Positions 1 to 8,567 of a DNA stretch of 64,000 nt are shown here, piece after piece; position 1 is the stretch's first letter, and the number at the start of each line of letters is the position of its first letter. The translations under genes were made by a program, and so were the position numbers. Location of the stretch: NCBI RefSeq assembly GCF_029846175.1, contig NZ_JARWAC010000023.1:1-64000 (forward strand). The letters are read 5' to 3'. The notes beneath the pieces were generated by a model. It did not search any database. It was not told the DNA's origin and saw only the letters and a program-made list of their open reading frames with translations. This DNA is from Sphaerisporangium sp. TRM90804 (GTDB lineage Bacteria > Actinomycetota > Actinomycetes > Streptosporangiales > Streptosporangiaceae).

Positions 1-141
1 GGTGTTGTCTTCGGCGGCGGGCGTGGGTCCGACGGCCGGCTTGGCCGCGCCAGCGGGCTTCTCGCCGGTCGTGGGCTTGGCTACGACGGTGGTGTCATCC
101 TCGGCGGCGGGCGTGGGCTCGACGGCTGGCTTGGCCGCCGT
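1..141 (-). repeat. 90-base in-frame direct repeat in the edge gene
   Basis: Bases 1-51 and 91-141 are near-identical copies with a period of 90 bases, i.e. 30 residues, so the repeat keeps the reading frame. A second, shorter pair centred on the coding for EKTAV occurs near 150-190 and 277-310. This is a repeat array inside a gene and may vary in copy number between strains. Confidence 0.7.
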
Positions 142-558
142 GGCGCGTTTGTCCGGGACGGCGGTCTTCTCCCCGGTGGCGGGCTTGTCCGCGACTGTCG
201 GCTCGGTCGCGACGGCAGGCTTGCCCTCGGTCGTGGTCTCGTCCGCGACCGGGGTGTCCTGCCCGGTGGCGGGCTTGTCCGAGACGGCGGTCTTCTCCCC
301 GGGGGCGGCCGTCTCGCCGGTGGTGGGCGGCTTGGGCTCGGCGGCCGTGGGGGCCTCGGGGGTGGGCTTGGCGTCCGTTGTGGAGCCGGGGCCGTCGTCG
401 TCGGTGGTGGACGGGGCGTCCGGCTCGGGAGGGGTGGGGAGGGGGACCGGGCGGGTCAGGCCGGATGTGGTGTCGACATCGACTTCCATGTCGTCGCCGG
501 CGACGCTCGCCGCCGCCTCCTTCGTCTCATCGCCCGTCCATTGCCTCACGTTGACCAT
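1..558 (-). CDS. Unidentified repeat-rich protein, N-terminal 186 residues only (cut by left edge)
   Basis: An open frame starts at ATG 558-556 and is still open at base 1. The visible part is Pro/Thr/Ala/Lys-rich and surely disordered, with degenerate repeats around ATGEKTAV, DKPATG and KPTTGEKP. It has no hydrophobic segment or recognisable domain so far. The start lies inside the last codons of the flippase gene (13-base overlap), so it is the last visible gene of the polysaccharide operon and is probably translationally coupled. A reading on the other strand exists over the same bases, but its composition (Ala/Val/Ser run) and lack of context make it the shadow. In such clusters a long disordered N-terminus often precedes a membrane or transferase domain; that is inference, and the rest must be read outside this window. 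Confidence 0.7.
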   Translation of the reverse strand, partial: MVNVRQWTGDETKEAAASVAGDDMEVDVDTTSGLTRPVPLPTPPEPDAPSTTDDDGPGSTTDAKPTPEAPTAAEPKPPTTGETAAPGEKTAVSDKPATGQDTPVADETTTEGKPAVATEPTVADKPATGEKTAVPDKRATAAKPAVEPTPAAEDDTTVVAKPTTGEKPAGAAKPAVGPTPAAEDNT

Positions 559-1937
559 GATGCGGCCTCGGGCGCCTCCCGCGCGCTCGGCGTGTGGGTG
601 GTTTTCGACGAGCCGAGAATTTTACGAAGCCCGCCGAAGATCAGCAGGGCCACCAGGATCTCGCTGAACAACAGCCCGTAGCCGACAGATGCGATGCCCG
701 TCACCGGCAGAAGCAGCACCGAGGAGGAGAGCACCAGCACCGCGAGGCCGATCTGCACCACAGCCAGCGTGCGGGCCCGGCTCTGCGCCCGCATGGCGCT
801 GAGGTAGATCTCGATGAGCACCCGGGGAAGCACGGCCAGCGCCATCAGCCGCAGCAGCAGGGTGCCGTGCTCGGAGAACCCGGGCCCGAAGACCGCCAGG
901 ATGTACGGCGCCGCCACCACCGTCACCAGCGACACCGGCAGAATGATCAGGTACGACCGCCGCAGCGCCTGCCGGCAGTTGGCGACCAGCTTCGAACGGT
1001 CGGCCGACCCCTCCACCGTGAGCGAGGTCGCCATGTTGATCGCCAGCAGCTCGATCATCGCGCCGAGGGTCTGGGCCATCGCGAAGTAGCCGAACAGCTC
1101 CCCGCTGACCCGCGAGGCGACGTACACGGGCAGGAAGTAGACGATCGCCAGGATGGAGAAGGCGCCCGGATAGTCGCCCGCCAGGAACCGGCCGATCTGC
1201 CGGAACCCCGGCGGCCGCGACCCCTCGGGCGCCCGCCGCGCGTTGCGCGGCACCAGCACGCCGAAGATGAAGAGGTTCACCGGGATCAGCGCCATCGCGG
1301 TCGGGATGATCCACGACACGTAGATGCCGTCGTCGGGCAGCGCGCCCGCGAGCGCGACCAGCAGGCCCATCTTGATCAGCCCGAAGCACACGCTGTTCAC
1401 CGGCACCCACACGGCCTTGCGCAGCCCGGCCAGCGCGACGTCCTGGAGCGTGAACACCGACCAGATGGCCACCGCCGCCAGGAAGAACAGACCCGGCCCG
1501 ATGCCCGCCAGCGAGGCGTAGTTCTCCCCCCAGAACGGCAGCGTCAGCAGGAAGCCCACGGCCGCCAGGACGGCGGTCAGCGTCGAGATGAGGTAACCCC
1601 GGCCGATGAGCCCGCCGGTACGCCGCCCCGCCACCGGGATGAACCTCGCCAGCGCGCCGGCGAGCCCGAGCGCGGTGAGCCCGGCGAACAGCCGCATCGC
1701 GGTGATCAGCGCCTGGCTGCGGCCGAAGTCCTCCGGCGAGTACAGCCGGGCCGCCAGCAGCCAGTAGCCCATGCCGAGCACCGCCGTGACGCCGGTGTTG
1801 GCCATCAGGGCGTAGCCGTTCAGGAACAGGGGGTTGCGAAGATCGCGTAACAGGCGGCGGCGCATCATGGCGAACCGGCCGACGCCGTCGCCCACCTGCG
1901 GCCGGTCCGGCCGTTGGTCGGCCACTGTCGTCTTCAT
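546..1937 (-). CDS. Wzx-like polysaccharide flippase (oligosaccharide flippase family)
   Basis: 463 residues, dominated by some 12-14 hydrophobic helices separated by short basic loops, beginning after a charged N-terminus of about 40 residues (NPLFLNGYALMANTG is the first membrane entry). This is the layout of the MOP superfamily flippases that move undecaprenyl-linked glycans across the cytoplasmic membrane. Length is typical for the family. It lies downstream of two GT2 glycosyltransferases and a polysaccharide deacetylase in the same direction, which supports a role in export of a cell-surface or extracellular polysaccharide. The substrate cannot be told from sequence. Its stop codon overlaps the start of the next gene. 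Confidence 0.85.
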   Translation of the reverse strand: MKTTVADQRPDRPQVGDGVGRFAMMRRRLLRDLRNPLFLNGYALMANTGVTAVLGMGYWLLAARLYSPEDFGRSQALITAMRLFAGLTALGLAGALARFIPVAGRRTGGLIGRGYLISTLTAVLAAVGFLLTLPFWGENYASLAGIGPGLFFLAAVAIWSVFTLQDVALAGLRKAVWVPVNSVCFGLIKMGLLVALAGALPDDGIYVSWIIPTAMALIPVNLFIFGVLVPRNARRAPEGSRPPGFRQIGRFLAGDYPGAFSILAIVYFLPVYVASRVSGELFGYFAMAQTLGAMIELLAINMATSLTVEGSADRSKLVANCRQALRRSYLIILPVSLVTVVAAPYILAVFGPGFSEHGTLLLRLMALAVLPRVLIEIYLSAMRAQSRARTLAVVQIGLAVLVLSSSVLLLPVTGIASVGYGLLFSEILVALLIFGGLRKILGSSKTTHTPSAREAPEAASWST

Positions 1938-1985
1938 GGTCGCGTCACCCCCTGTTCGACGCGCGGCGTGGTCCCCGCGGTTACT

Positions 1986-2786
1986 TCACTCACGCCCGAC
2001 CACGTGGCGCAGCCCGTACCGGGTGCGGCGCACCACCGCGTACCCCTTGGTCAGGGCGTGTTCCTTGAGATAGATGAGCGGCACGCCGCGGCCCTCGACC
2101 GCCTTGCGGAAGCGCTCCATGGACGTCGACCGGCCCACGGTGAGCCGGGGCAGCGCCATGACGTCGTCGTCGCCGTCCGCCAGCGTGTTGGCCACCGCGC
2201 ACGCGGCCCAGTAGCCCGCCTTGCGTACCTCCCTGCGCACGCGGGCGCTGGAGTAGCCGTACGGGTAGGCCATCGTGGCGACCGGGCGCCCCACCTTGTC
2301 CTCGATGAGGGCCTTGTTGCGGCGCAGCTCCTGGCGCAGGTCGGCGTCGGGAAGCTGGTCGAGCTGCGGGTGGCTGTGGCTGTGCCCGGCGATCTCGACG
2401 CCGCACGCGGCGGCCTCGCGCACCTGGTTCCAGGTCAGCATGCGGTCGAGCGGTCTGCCCGCGGCGTCGTCGCCGGCGTCGTCCAGCCACCCGCTGGTCA
2501 GGAAGACCGTCGCCGGGAAGCCGAGGCCGTCGAGCACCGGCAGCGCGTTGTGGTGGAAGTCGGCGTACCCGTCGTCGAACGTGATGACCACGGGACGGTC
2601 GGGCGCCGGGGCCCCGCCCGTCCTGTACAGGCTCGCCACCAGGTCACCCAAGGTGAGCGGGGTGAACCCGCGCTCCTTGAGGTAGGTCATCTGCGCCTCG
2701 AAGTCCGACGGGCGCACCGCCAGCGGCCGGGTGGCGCTGTTGGGGTCGTCGGTCACCGAGTGGTACATCAGGATCGGCACGCTCAT
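1986..2786 (-). CDS. Polysaccharide deacetylase (NodB homology domain)
   Basis: 266 residues. The NodB fold is shown by the motif TFDDGYAD (about residues 70-77), which gives the catalytic Asp and metal Asp, and by HSHSHP (about 136-141), which gives the metal-binding His pair. It begins MSVPILMYHS, the usual opening of CE4 enzymes of the PgaB/IcaB type. There is no signal peptide, so unlike many CE4 enzymes it may act in the cytoplasm or be held at the membrane by partners. Only four bases separate it from the upstream GT2 gene. The expected reaction is removal of N-acetyl groups from a hexosamine polymer or precursor. Confidence 0.88.
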   Translation of the reverse strand: MSVPILMYHSVTDDPNSATRPLAVRPSDFEAQMTYLKERGFTPLTLGDLVASLYRTGGAPAPDRPVVITFDDGYADFHHNALPVLDGLGFPATVFLTSGWLDDAGDDAAGRPLDRMLTWNQVREAAACGVEIAGHSHSHPQLDQLPDADLRQELRRNKALIEDKVGRPVATMAYPYGYSSARVRREVRKAGYWAACAVANTLADGDDDVMALPRLTVGRSTSMERFRKAVEGRGVPLIYLKEHALTKGYAVVRRTRYGLRHVVGRE

Positions 2787-2790
2787 GGTG

Positions 2791-3777
2791 TCACCGTTCG
2801 TGGTCGAGGGGGCGTCCCGCCCGGCCGCCGCGAAGGCGCAGGCGGGCGGAGCCGACGGCGTATCCCCAGGTGGTCCAGGCCAGGCCGACGACGATCGCCC
2901 CAGCCCTGGCCAGCCCGGCGGCGTCGCCGCGCAGGGCGGCGCCGACGCCGCGCAGGACTCCCGCCGGCAGGGTCTTGACGGCGTGGGCGCGCTCGCTCGA
3001 CAGGCCGTCGCCGGCCCCGACGCTCCGCGCGACCAGCGCCTTGGACAGCCCTTCGGCGTAACACCGCGACCGGAAGTACCGGAAGGTCGACCGGGCCGCG
3101 GGGACCCGGTGGCCGATCACGGCCGCCGGCTCGAACATCATGATCGAGCCGGGCCTGCGCTGGGTGAGCCGGATGCAGAACTCGGTCTCCTCGCACCCCA
3201 GCGGACGGCTCTTGCGGCCCTGGACGCTGCGGCCGATGCCGGAGTGGAAACCGCCCACCCCGCCCACGACCTCCCTGCGGAAGGCAGCGTTCCCTCCCAT
3301 CACGTTGCGGATCGGCTTCCGCTCGGCCGGAAGGCCGCGGTAGGTGCACCCGATGGTCCAGTCGAACTCCTCGGGAAACCATCGCGGCCGCGCGCCGGTG
3401 TCCCACAGTGGCTCGGTCAACCCGCCAACCCCCACGACGGCCGGGTTCGCACCGTGCTCCTCGGACATGGCCCGCTCGAAGGCCTCCAGCCACCCTTCGC
3501 CCGCCACCGCGTCGTCGTCCAAGAACGCCACGACGTCGCCCGAGGCGGTCGCCGTACCGGTGTTCTTGCCGCCGGACAACCCTCGCTCGTGGCTGTTCTC
3601 CACGACGATCGCGTCGGTGTACTCCCGCTTGAGCCGCAGGTGCAGGTCGGGGTTGTAGTCGACGACGATGACGAGTTCGTCCGCCCGGCGCCGCTGCTCG
3701 CGCACCGAACGCACGGCGGCTGCGATGTCGTCCCACCGATCTTCGGTGTAGACGCAGATGACGACGGATATCTTCAT
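2791..3777 (-). CDS. GT2 family glycosyltransferase
   Basis: 328 residues from ATG 3777, chosen because MKISVVICVYTED is the canonical beginning of a GT-A fold; longer readings upstream lie in the preceding gene. FLDDDA around residues 89-94 is the DxD-type nucleotide-sugar and metal site, and GGNAAFRREV plus CEETEFCIRL (the ED acceptor-side motif) follow in the right order. A C-terminal hydrophobic stretch (about 270-300) may contact the membrane. It starts five bases after the stop of the previous GT2 gene. Probably adds one sugar to the lipid-linked repeat unit of the exported polysaccharide. Confidence 0.87.
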   Translation of the reverse strand: MKISVVICVYTEDRWDDIAAAVRSVREQRRRADELVIVVDYNPDLHLRLKREYTDAIVVENSHERGLSGGKNTGTATASGDVVAFLDDDAVAGEGWLEAFERAMSEEHGANPAVVGVGGLTEPLWDTGARPRWFPEEFDWTIGCTYRGLPAERKPIRNVMGGNAAFRREVVGGVGGFHSGIGRSVQGRKSRPLGCEETEFCIRLTQRRPGSIMMFEPAAVIGHRVPAARSTFRYFRSRCYAEGLSKALVARSVGAGDGLSSERAHAVKTLPAGVLRGVGAALRGDAAGLARAGAIVVGLAWTTWGYAVGSARLRLRGGRAGRPLDHER

Positions 3778-3782
3778 CTCGT

Positions 3783-4634
3783 TCAGGCCGCGCCCTGGCC
3801 GGCCGCCGCCTCGTCCGCGGCGGGCTGCTGCGCCGGCACCGGGCCGGCCGCCGGCACCGGGCGGCGCCGCTCGCGAATGATCGTCTTGAGCACGCGCCAG
3901 CCGTCGCGCACCACGCGCAGGTTGCTCTCGCCGTGGATGCGGCAGCGCTCGTGGCTCGGCACCTCGTGCACCTTCAGCCCGGCCTTGGCCGCGCGGATGT
4001 TCATCAGCGTCTCGACCTCGAAGCCCTCGCAGTCGAGGTCGAGCACGTCGAGGTGGCGTGCCCAGAAGGCGTTGTAGCCGTAGCACAGGTCGGTGTACTG
4101 GGTGCCGTAGATCCAGTTGACCATCGAGCGCAGGACGCTGTTGCCCAGGCGGCGGCTGAACGTGAGGTCGTCGCTGCCGCCCCCGCTGGCGTACCGGGAG
4201 CCCTTGACGAAGTCGGCGCCGGCGACGAGCGAGCTGACGAAGTGGATGATCTCGCGGCCGTCGGTGGAGCCGTCGGCGTCGATCATCACGATGATGTCGC
4301 CGGTGCAGGCGGCGAACCCGCTGGCCAGGGCGTCACCCTTGCCCCTGCCGCGCTGCTGCACGACGCGGAGGTTCGGGCGCAGCCTGCGTGCCACGGCCAC
4401 GGTGTCGTCGACGGAGTTGCCGTCCACCAGGACGATCTCGTGGACCCAGTGCGGCAGCGTGGCGAAGACGTGCGGAAGGTTCTCCGCCTCGTTCATGGCC
4501 GGAACGACCACGCTGACGGTCGGGGATATGGCTAGGTGGGGCGTGAGGGGAGTGAAACGGTCCACTGCAGGCAGTGGCCTCAGGCTGTGCAGCTGAGGCT
4601 TCCCGTTGTACTTGGTGGTGGTCTCGGGACTCAT
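3783..4634 (-). CDS. GT2 glycosyltransferase, dolichyl-phosphate-mannose-synthase-like
   Basis: 283 residues. The start at 4634 (MSPETTTKYNG) is preferred over one 16 codons upstream because AAGGA lies about ten bases before it. SVVVPAMNEAENL, DGNSVDDT and MIDADGSTD are the nucleotide-binding and DxD motifs of the DPM1/GtrB branch, and the RLGNSVLRSMVNWIYG segment is typical of those polyprenyl-phosphate-sugar synthases. No C-terminal membrane pair is present; the tail is Pro/Ala-rich and probably disordered. It may make a polyprenyl-phosphate-linked sugar used by the operon. It is followed closely by the next GT2 gene. Confidence 0.85.
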   Translation of the reverse strand: MSPETTTKYNGKPQLHSLRPLPAVDRFTPLTPHLAISPTVSVVVPAMNEAENLPHVFATLPHWVHEIVLVDGNSVDDTVAVARRLRPNLRVVQQRGRGKGDALASGFAACTGDIIVMIDADGSTDGREIIHFVSSLVAGADFVKGSRYASGGGSDDLTFSRRLGNSVLRSMVNWIYGTQYTDLCYGYNAFWARHLDVLDLDCEGFEVETLMNIRAAKAGLKVHEVPSHERCRIHGESNLRVVRDGWRVLKTIIRERRRPVPAAGPVPAQQPAADEAAAGQGAA

Positions 4635-4771
4635 TTCGAGGGATGTCCTTCCGGGCGGTCTGACATCGGCGGCGACTGCCAACAGGACCGGCGCGACTGG
4701 ACGGAGAGGGGATTCTCCGTCCCGGTCAGAGCAGTGGGGGGGTGTCGGGCTACTACGGCGGGGGGCGCTTG

Positions 4772-5890
4772 TCAGCGCGCCCCCGATGGTTCCTTCTCTG
4801 CGGTCTCGGGGTGGAGGGAGGAGCGAACCCGTCCGAAGCCCTTCAGCAGGCGGTCGGCCAGCCGGTAGAGCGATGGTCGGTCAACGACGATGTTGCGCGC
4901 CTTGTTGAAGGGCGTTCGGCCCATCCAGTGGACGGCGGCCGCCGGAGAGGGACGGGAGACCCGGCCCTCCGAGACGTGCACGACGCCGTTCTTCAGCCAC
5001 CCCTTGTACTCCCGGCCTCCTTTGCCCATGTCGACCTGGCCCAGGCCATGCGACGCGGCCTGCTCCGCCATGTGCAAGTGGTGCATTATCCCGGGGGAGT
5101 ACCGGGCGAACTCGGGGTCGTAGGCGGGGAACCATCCGACCAGGGTGCGGTGCGTGCGCAGGCCGAAGTGGCCGGCCACCGGGGTGTCCCCGGCGTAGAG
5201 CATCGTCAGCACGCCGCCGAACGAGGGGGAGTCGCTGGCGTGCATGACGTCGAGGAGCTCGACGATCCACGGCTGGGCGAACCGGTCGACCCGTCCCGTC
5301 CTGCGGTACTGGTCGGACTTCCAGCCGGTCAGGGTGCGCATCGACGGGGGATCGCTCACACCCCACTCAAGACGGATGTCGCCGTGCTCGCGGGCGAGCT
5401 TGCGCTCCTTGTAACGGACCGTCTTGTAGTTCTTGGGGGCGTTGGCGCGGACGTACCCGATGTAGGCGTCGAAGCCCTCGGAGAGGTCCATGATCGGGGC
5501 CGGGCGCACCGCCGACTCGTGCGGCGCGAACGTGGGCTGGCCCGCGACCATGTGGTCGAAGTCGAACACCGAGAGCCCGCAGGAGCGCAGGAGGGTGCGG
5601 GCCGACAGCTCCAGGCCGGGATCGGCGACGAGCCCGTGGCAGGTGGTGAGCCAGCTGCCGAGGGGCTTGCCGATGCCGAAGGAGTGCCGTTCGTAGGGGA
5701 GGAAGCCGACGACCTTGCCGCCGTCCTCCACCACGGCGACCCGCACGTACGAGCGCAGCCGATCGAGGGCCAGCGCGAACTCCACCGAGAGGAAGGGATT
5801 GTCCAAAGAGGGCGCCGAGTGTTGCAGCTCGCGCCATCGGCCGAGCTCAGGCTCCCCGAGCTCCCCCGGCCGGACGACCGTGACTTTCAC
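4772..5890 (-). CDS. GNAT/FemAB-like acyl- or aminoacyltransferase (BioF2/CelD-like)
   Basis: 372 residues from GTG 5890; the start forms a GTGA four-base overlap with the stop of the upstream gene, which decides it. The sequence has the two-lobed arrangement of the CelD/BioF2-like acetyltransferase family (PF13480-type): an N-terminal half with FLPYERH and a C-terminal GNAT-like core with LYAGDTPVAGHFGL and a GKGGREYKGWLKNG motif where these enzymes carry their conserved Lys/Gly-rich loop. The family decorates exopolysaccharides or peptidoglycan precursors. Position between membrane protein and glycosyltransferases supports polymer modification. Exact donor and acceptor are unknown. Confidence 0.8.
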   Translation of the reverse strand: MKVTVVRPGELGEPELGRWRELQHSAPSLDNPFLSVEFALALDRLRSYVRVAVVEDGGKVVGFLPYERHSFGIGKPLGSWLTTCHGLVADPGLELSARTLLRSCGLSVFDFDHMVAGQPTFAPHESAVRPAPIMDLSEGFDAYIGYVRANAPKNYKTVRYKERKLAREHGDIRLEWGVSDPPSMRTLTGWKSDQYRRTGRVDRFAQPWIVELLDVMHASDSPSFGGVLTMLYAGDTPVAGHFGLRTHRTLVGWFPAYDPEFARYSPGIMHHLHMAEQAASHGLGQVDMGKGGREYKGWLKNGVVHVSEGRVSRPSPAAAVHWMGRTPFNKARNIVVDRPSLYRLADRLLKGFGRVRSSLHPETAEKEPSGAR

Positions 5891-6258
5891 CTTGAACCGG
5901 CCCCCTGTTCGGTGTGCACACTGCCGTTCCCCCGGTACAGCGACCGAAGCACCCACATGAACCCACCGAGTACCGCGACGGTGGCCACCCCGGCGCGAGG
6001 AGACCACGCGTCGAACATGAGCATGGCTTCGGCGAGCAGAACATTGATAACGAGACTCGCGGCGGCGCCCACCGTAAGTGCCGCGAGTGGGTCACGATCA
6101 CGCAACAGTCCGACGACCGAAGCCCCCGGGACGACCAGGAGGAACAGCGGGGTCAGGAAAAGACGCGCCGGAGTCTGGATATCGGCGAGCGCGATGACCG
6201 CCCCTGCGGCGCACGCGACCGCCAGCACCCAAGTGAGCACTGTCCTTTTCCTCCACAT
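5887..6258 (-). CDS. Small multi-spanning membrane protein, first gene of the polysaccharide operon
   Basis: 123 residues with about four hydrophobic helices (residues 8-25, 33-49, 60-78 and 90-105) and a short charged C-terminal tail. No enzyme motif is visible and I do not recognise the family; the N-terminal part vaguely recalls DUF1616-like membrane proteins. ATG 6258 is preceded by AGGAG at short distance. It overlaps the following transferase gene by four bases. As first gene behind a likely operator it may be an accessory of polymer assembly. Confidence 0.7.
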   Translation of the reverse strand: MWRKRTVLTWVLAVACAAGAVIALADIQTPARLFLTPLFLLVVPGASVVGLLRDRDPLAALTVGAAASLVINVLLAEAMLMFDAWSPRAGVATVAVLGGFMWVLRSLYRGNGSVHTEQGAGSR

Positions 6259-6295
6259 GTCTCCTGGCTCCGCTGGTCAAGGCCGAACTGACTAC

Positions 6296-6324
6296 GGTTG
6301 ATCGCTGCTCTCATGGGATCAACC
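6296..6324. promoter_or_regulatory. 8-base inverted repeat upstream of the polysaccharide operon
   Basis: GGTTGATC (6296-6303) and GATCAACC (6317-6324) are perfect inverted arms separated by 13 bases, about 40 bases before the first gene of the operon (start 6258). The placement suits an operator. The remaining intergenic bases 6325-6518 show no gene. Confidence 0.45.
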
Positions 6325-6518
6325 ACGTAATGCGATCGTCAATGCCGACGCCCTCAACCGGTCACTGGTTTACAGCGGCGAGGGCAAGAAACCGGTGCTT
6401 GATCGGACATGTTTCCGATGCGCCAACGGCTGATGCCCCCGAGCCCACTGGGACACCAGGGACCGGAGGTAATGACAAGGTACCGTCGCTTTGCCCGAAA
6501 GGTGGAGTCGACGGGGAA

Positions 6519-8567
6519 TCAGGTGGGATCACCGGTGGATTCGCCCGTCGGCGTGTCGGAAGGCAGCGGATCCGGTGTGCCGGGGGGATCCGGCGGCGGA
6601 TCCGACGCGGGGGGATCGTCGTCCCCCTCCCACGACACGGCGCAGGACGTGCCGCCCGCGGAGGCACGAAGCGTGACCTGGCCTTCACCTGACTGTAGCG
6701 GGTCGATCACCTCCACAGCCAGCCGCGCCTTCGTGCCGGGGCGGAGCGTTCCGCTTCCCGGCGCCACGGTGAGGCCGCCCGACGCGGACGCCGTCCACCG
6801 GACGTCGCCGTTGCGCGCCGAGACGAGGATCACACCGGTGGAGTCGGCGCCGAGCGCCGAGGGACAGGAGACGACGAGCCTGGCCGCGAGCGTCGGGGCC
6901 GGGCGCGTGGGGGCACGGGTGGGCGTCCGGCGCGGCGTGGCGGAGGGGACGGGCGCGGCGGCGTTGCGCGTCGCCGGCCGGGTCGCCGACGGCGCCGGGC
7001 CGGGGTCGGAGTCGGCGGGCGTCGGGACGGGCGGGCCGCTGCGCTCCAAGCCGTAGGTGACCTCCAGCTCGCCGGGGGTGCGGCTGGGGAAGCGCAGTGT
7101 CTGGGTGGCGCCGGGGTTGGTGGCGTCCTGCCCGGTGGCCACCACCATGGCGCCGGTCGCCACCAGCACGCAGGCGATCGTGGCGAACACGGGGGTCGCC
7201 TTGCGTGAGGCGCCGCCGAGCCGCTTGCCGCCCCGGCCTCCCCTGCCGCCCCGGCCGGATCCGCCCCTGCGGCGGCCGGGCTCCTCGGCCTTCCCGATCG
7301 TGAACGCCTCCCCGGACGCCACGCCGGCGTGGCGTCCGGGCGACGCGGCCTCGTCGTGCGGGCCTTCGTGTCCGGAGAGGTCTTCTTCCTGGTATCGGGC
7401 GTCCGCCCCATGGGCGGCGCCGTGAGCGCCGTGCCCGGGCGTGTGAGGCTCGTCCGGGCCCGGTCCGGTCTCGGCGGGCAGCTCGACGAGGTACGCGGTG
7501 CCGTAGCCCGCCTTGTACGGCGTGCCGTCGAAGGGCTCCTGGCTCAGGGCCCGGACCCCACGCGGCAGGCCGTTGCCGGGGACCGCCCGCGCGCCGTGCC
7601 GGGGGGTCTGCTCGTGCGCGGCCGTGGTGCCGTACCCGGGGGTCTCGGCGTCGGCGGGCGCGGGCGGGACGGGCCTGGCCGCCCGCCGCTCGGCCCTGCC
7701 GCGGCGTTCGCCCCCGGCCGGGGGGAAGCCGTTCTTGTCGAACCCGTCGGCCGCGCCGAGGATCACCGCGCGCGCGGCGTCGCGGCCGGGCGCGCCGTGC
7801 TCGACGGCGCCGCACATCTCGGCGATCCTGCGGCGCAGCGACAGCGGCGGGAAGGCCACCGGCACGGCCTCCAGCAGGCGTTCGGCCGAGACCCGGCGGC
7901 GGCGCCCGTCCGCGCACTCCTTGCAGCCGATGATGTGCCTGGTCAGCCGCTTGCGCAACGGCTGGGGGAGCGGGCCCTCCAGGGAGTCCACCAGTGCCGA
8001 CAGATCAGGGCAGTACGCACGGCCGGTCCGCGCGAGGATCACCGCGGCGGCGGCGTTCTCCAGGTGGTCGCGGGCCCGGACGAGCCGCGTCCCGGTCTGG
8101 CGCGAGGACAGGTGGGCGACGGCGCCGACCTCCGAGGTGCTCAGCCCGTGCCGCTGCGCGAGCAGCAGCACCTCGCGGTCCCTGGTGCCCATCTCGGCCA
8201 GGGACTCCCGCACGATCTCCGCCAGCTCCGGGTCCTCGCCGTCCCCGTACGGCAGGCCGGGCAGCGCGGCTCCGCCGGGCGGCGTGCGGCCGCGGCGGGA
8301 CGCGCACGCGTACCGTGTCAGCGCGTACAGCCAGGCCCGCAGGCGCGCGGGCTCGCGCAACACCTCCGGACGGCCGTGCGCGAGCACGATCGTGTCGTGC
8401 ACGGCCTCGGCCGCGGCGTCGTGGTCGTCGAGCACCGAACAGGCGTAGTCGTTGAGCCGATCGGCATAGGCGTCGTAGAGGCCGTCCGCCGCGCGGCTGT
8501 CCGCTCGGCGCAGGGCCTCCACCAGTCGTTGATCGTCGGCACGGCCGACGCTCGGCCACCCGGGCAA
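6519..8567 (-). CDS. ECF sigma factor fused to anti-sigma-like zinc finger, membrane anchor and extracellular domain
   Basis: 682 residues from TTG 8567, with GGAGGA just upstream. Residues 1-175 hold sigma region 2 (DGLYDAYADRLNDYACSVL) and region 4 (EVLLLAQRHGLSTSEVGAV). Then HIIGCKEC (H211, C215, C218) is the HxxxCxxC zinc site of ZAS anti-sigma domains. A long Gly/Pro/Arg-rich linker leads to one membrane helix (about 455-478), and the C-terminus after a Pro/Thr/Ser linker is a BACON-like beta domain (about 570-660) that must lie outside. Actinomycete ECF classes with membrane-tethered tails (the groups called ECF52/53) have this plan. Regulation is likely by proteolysis or sensing through the tail, in cis, with no separate anti-sigma gene nearby. 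Confidence 0.82.
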   Translation of the reverse strand: MPGWPSVGRADDQRLVEALRRADSRAADGLYDAYADRLNDYACSVLDDHDAAAEAVHDTIVLAHGRPEVLREPARLRAWLYALTRYACASRRGRTPPGGAALPGLPYGDGEDPELAEIVRESLAEMGTRDREVLLLAQRHGLSTSEVGAVAHLSSRQTGTRLVRARDHLENAAAAVILARTGRAYCPDLSALVDSLEGPLPQPLRKRLTRHIIGCKECADGRRRRVSAERLLEAVPVAFPPLSLRRRIAEMCGAVEHGAPGRDAARAVILGAADGFDKNGFPPAGGERRGRAERRAARPVPPAPADAETPGYGTTAAHEQTPRHGARAVPGNGLPRGVRALSQEPFDGTPYKAGYGTAYLVELPAETGPGPDEPHTPGHGAHGAAHGADARYQEEDLSGHEGPHDEAASPGRHAGVASGEAFTIGKAEEPGRRRGGSGRGGRGGRGGKRLGGASRKATPVFATIACVLVATGAMVVATGQDATNPGATQTLRFPSRTPGELEVTYGLERSGPPVPTPADSDPGPAPSATRPATRNAAAPVPSATPRRTPTRAPTRPAPTLAARLVVSCPSALGADSTGVILVSARNGDVRWTASASGGLTVAPGSGTLRPGTKARLAVEVIDPLQSGEGQVTLRASAGGTSCAVSWEGDDDPPASDPPPDPPGTPDPLPSDTPTGESTGDPT

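Noticed and set aside
2-667. Plus-strand Val/Ala/Ser-rich ORF at the left edge
   Set aside because: It is antisense to the coupled, repeat-rich minus-strand gene whose start overlaps the flippase stop; its composition is a mirror of that repeat.
594-1850. Long plus-strand ORF rich in Arg, His and Gln
   Set aside because: Exact antisense of the flippase gene. High GC keeps antisense frames open; no ribosome site or domain.
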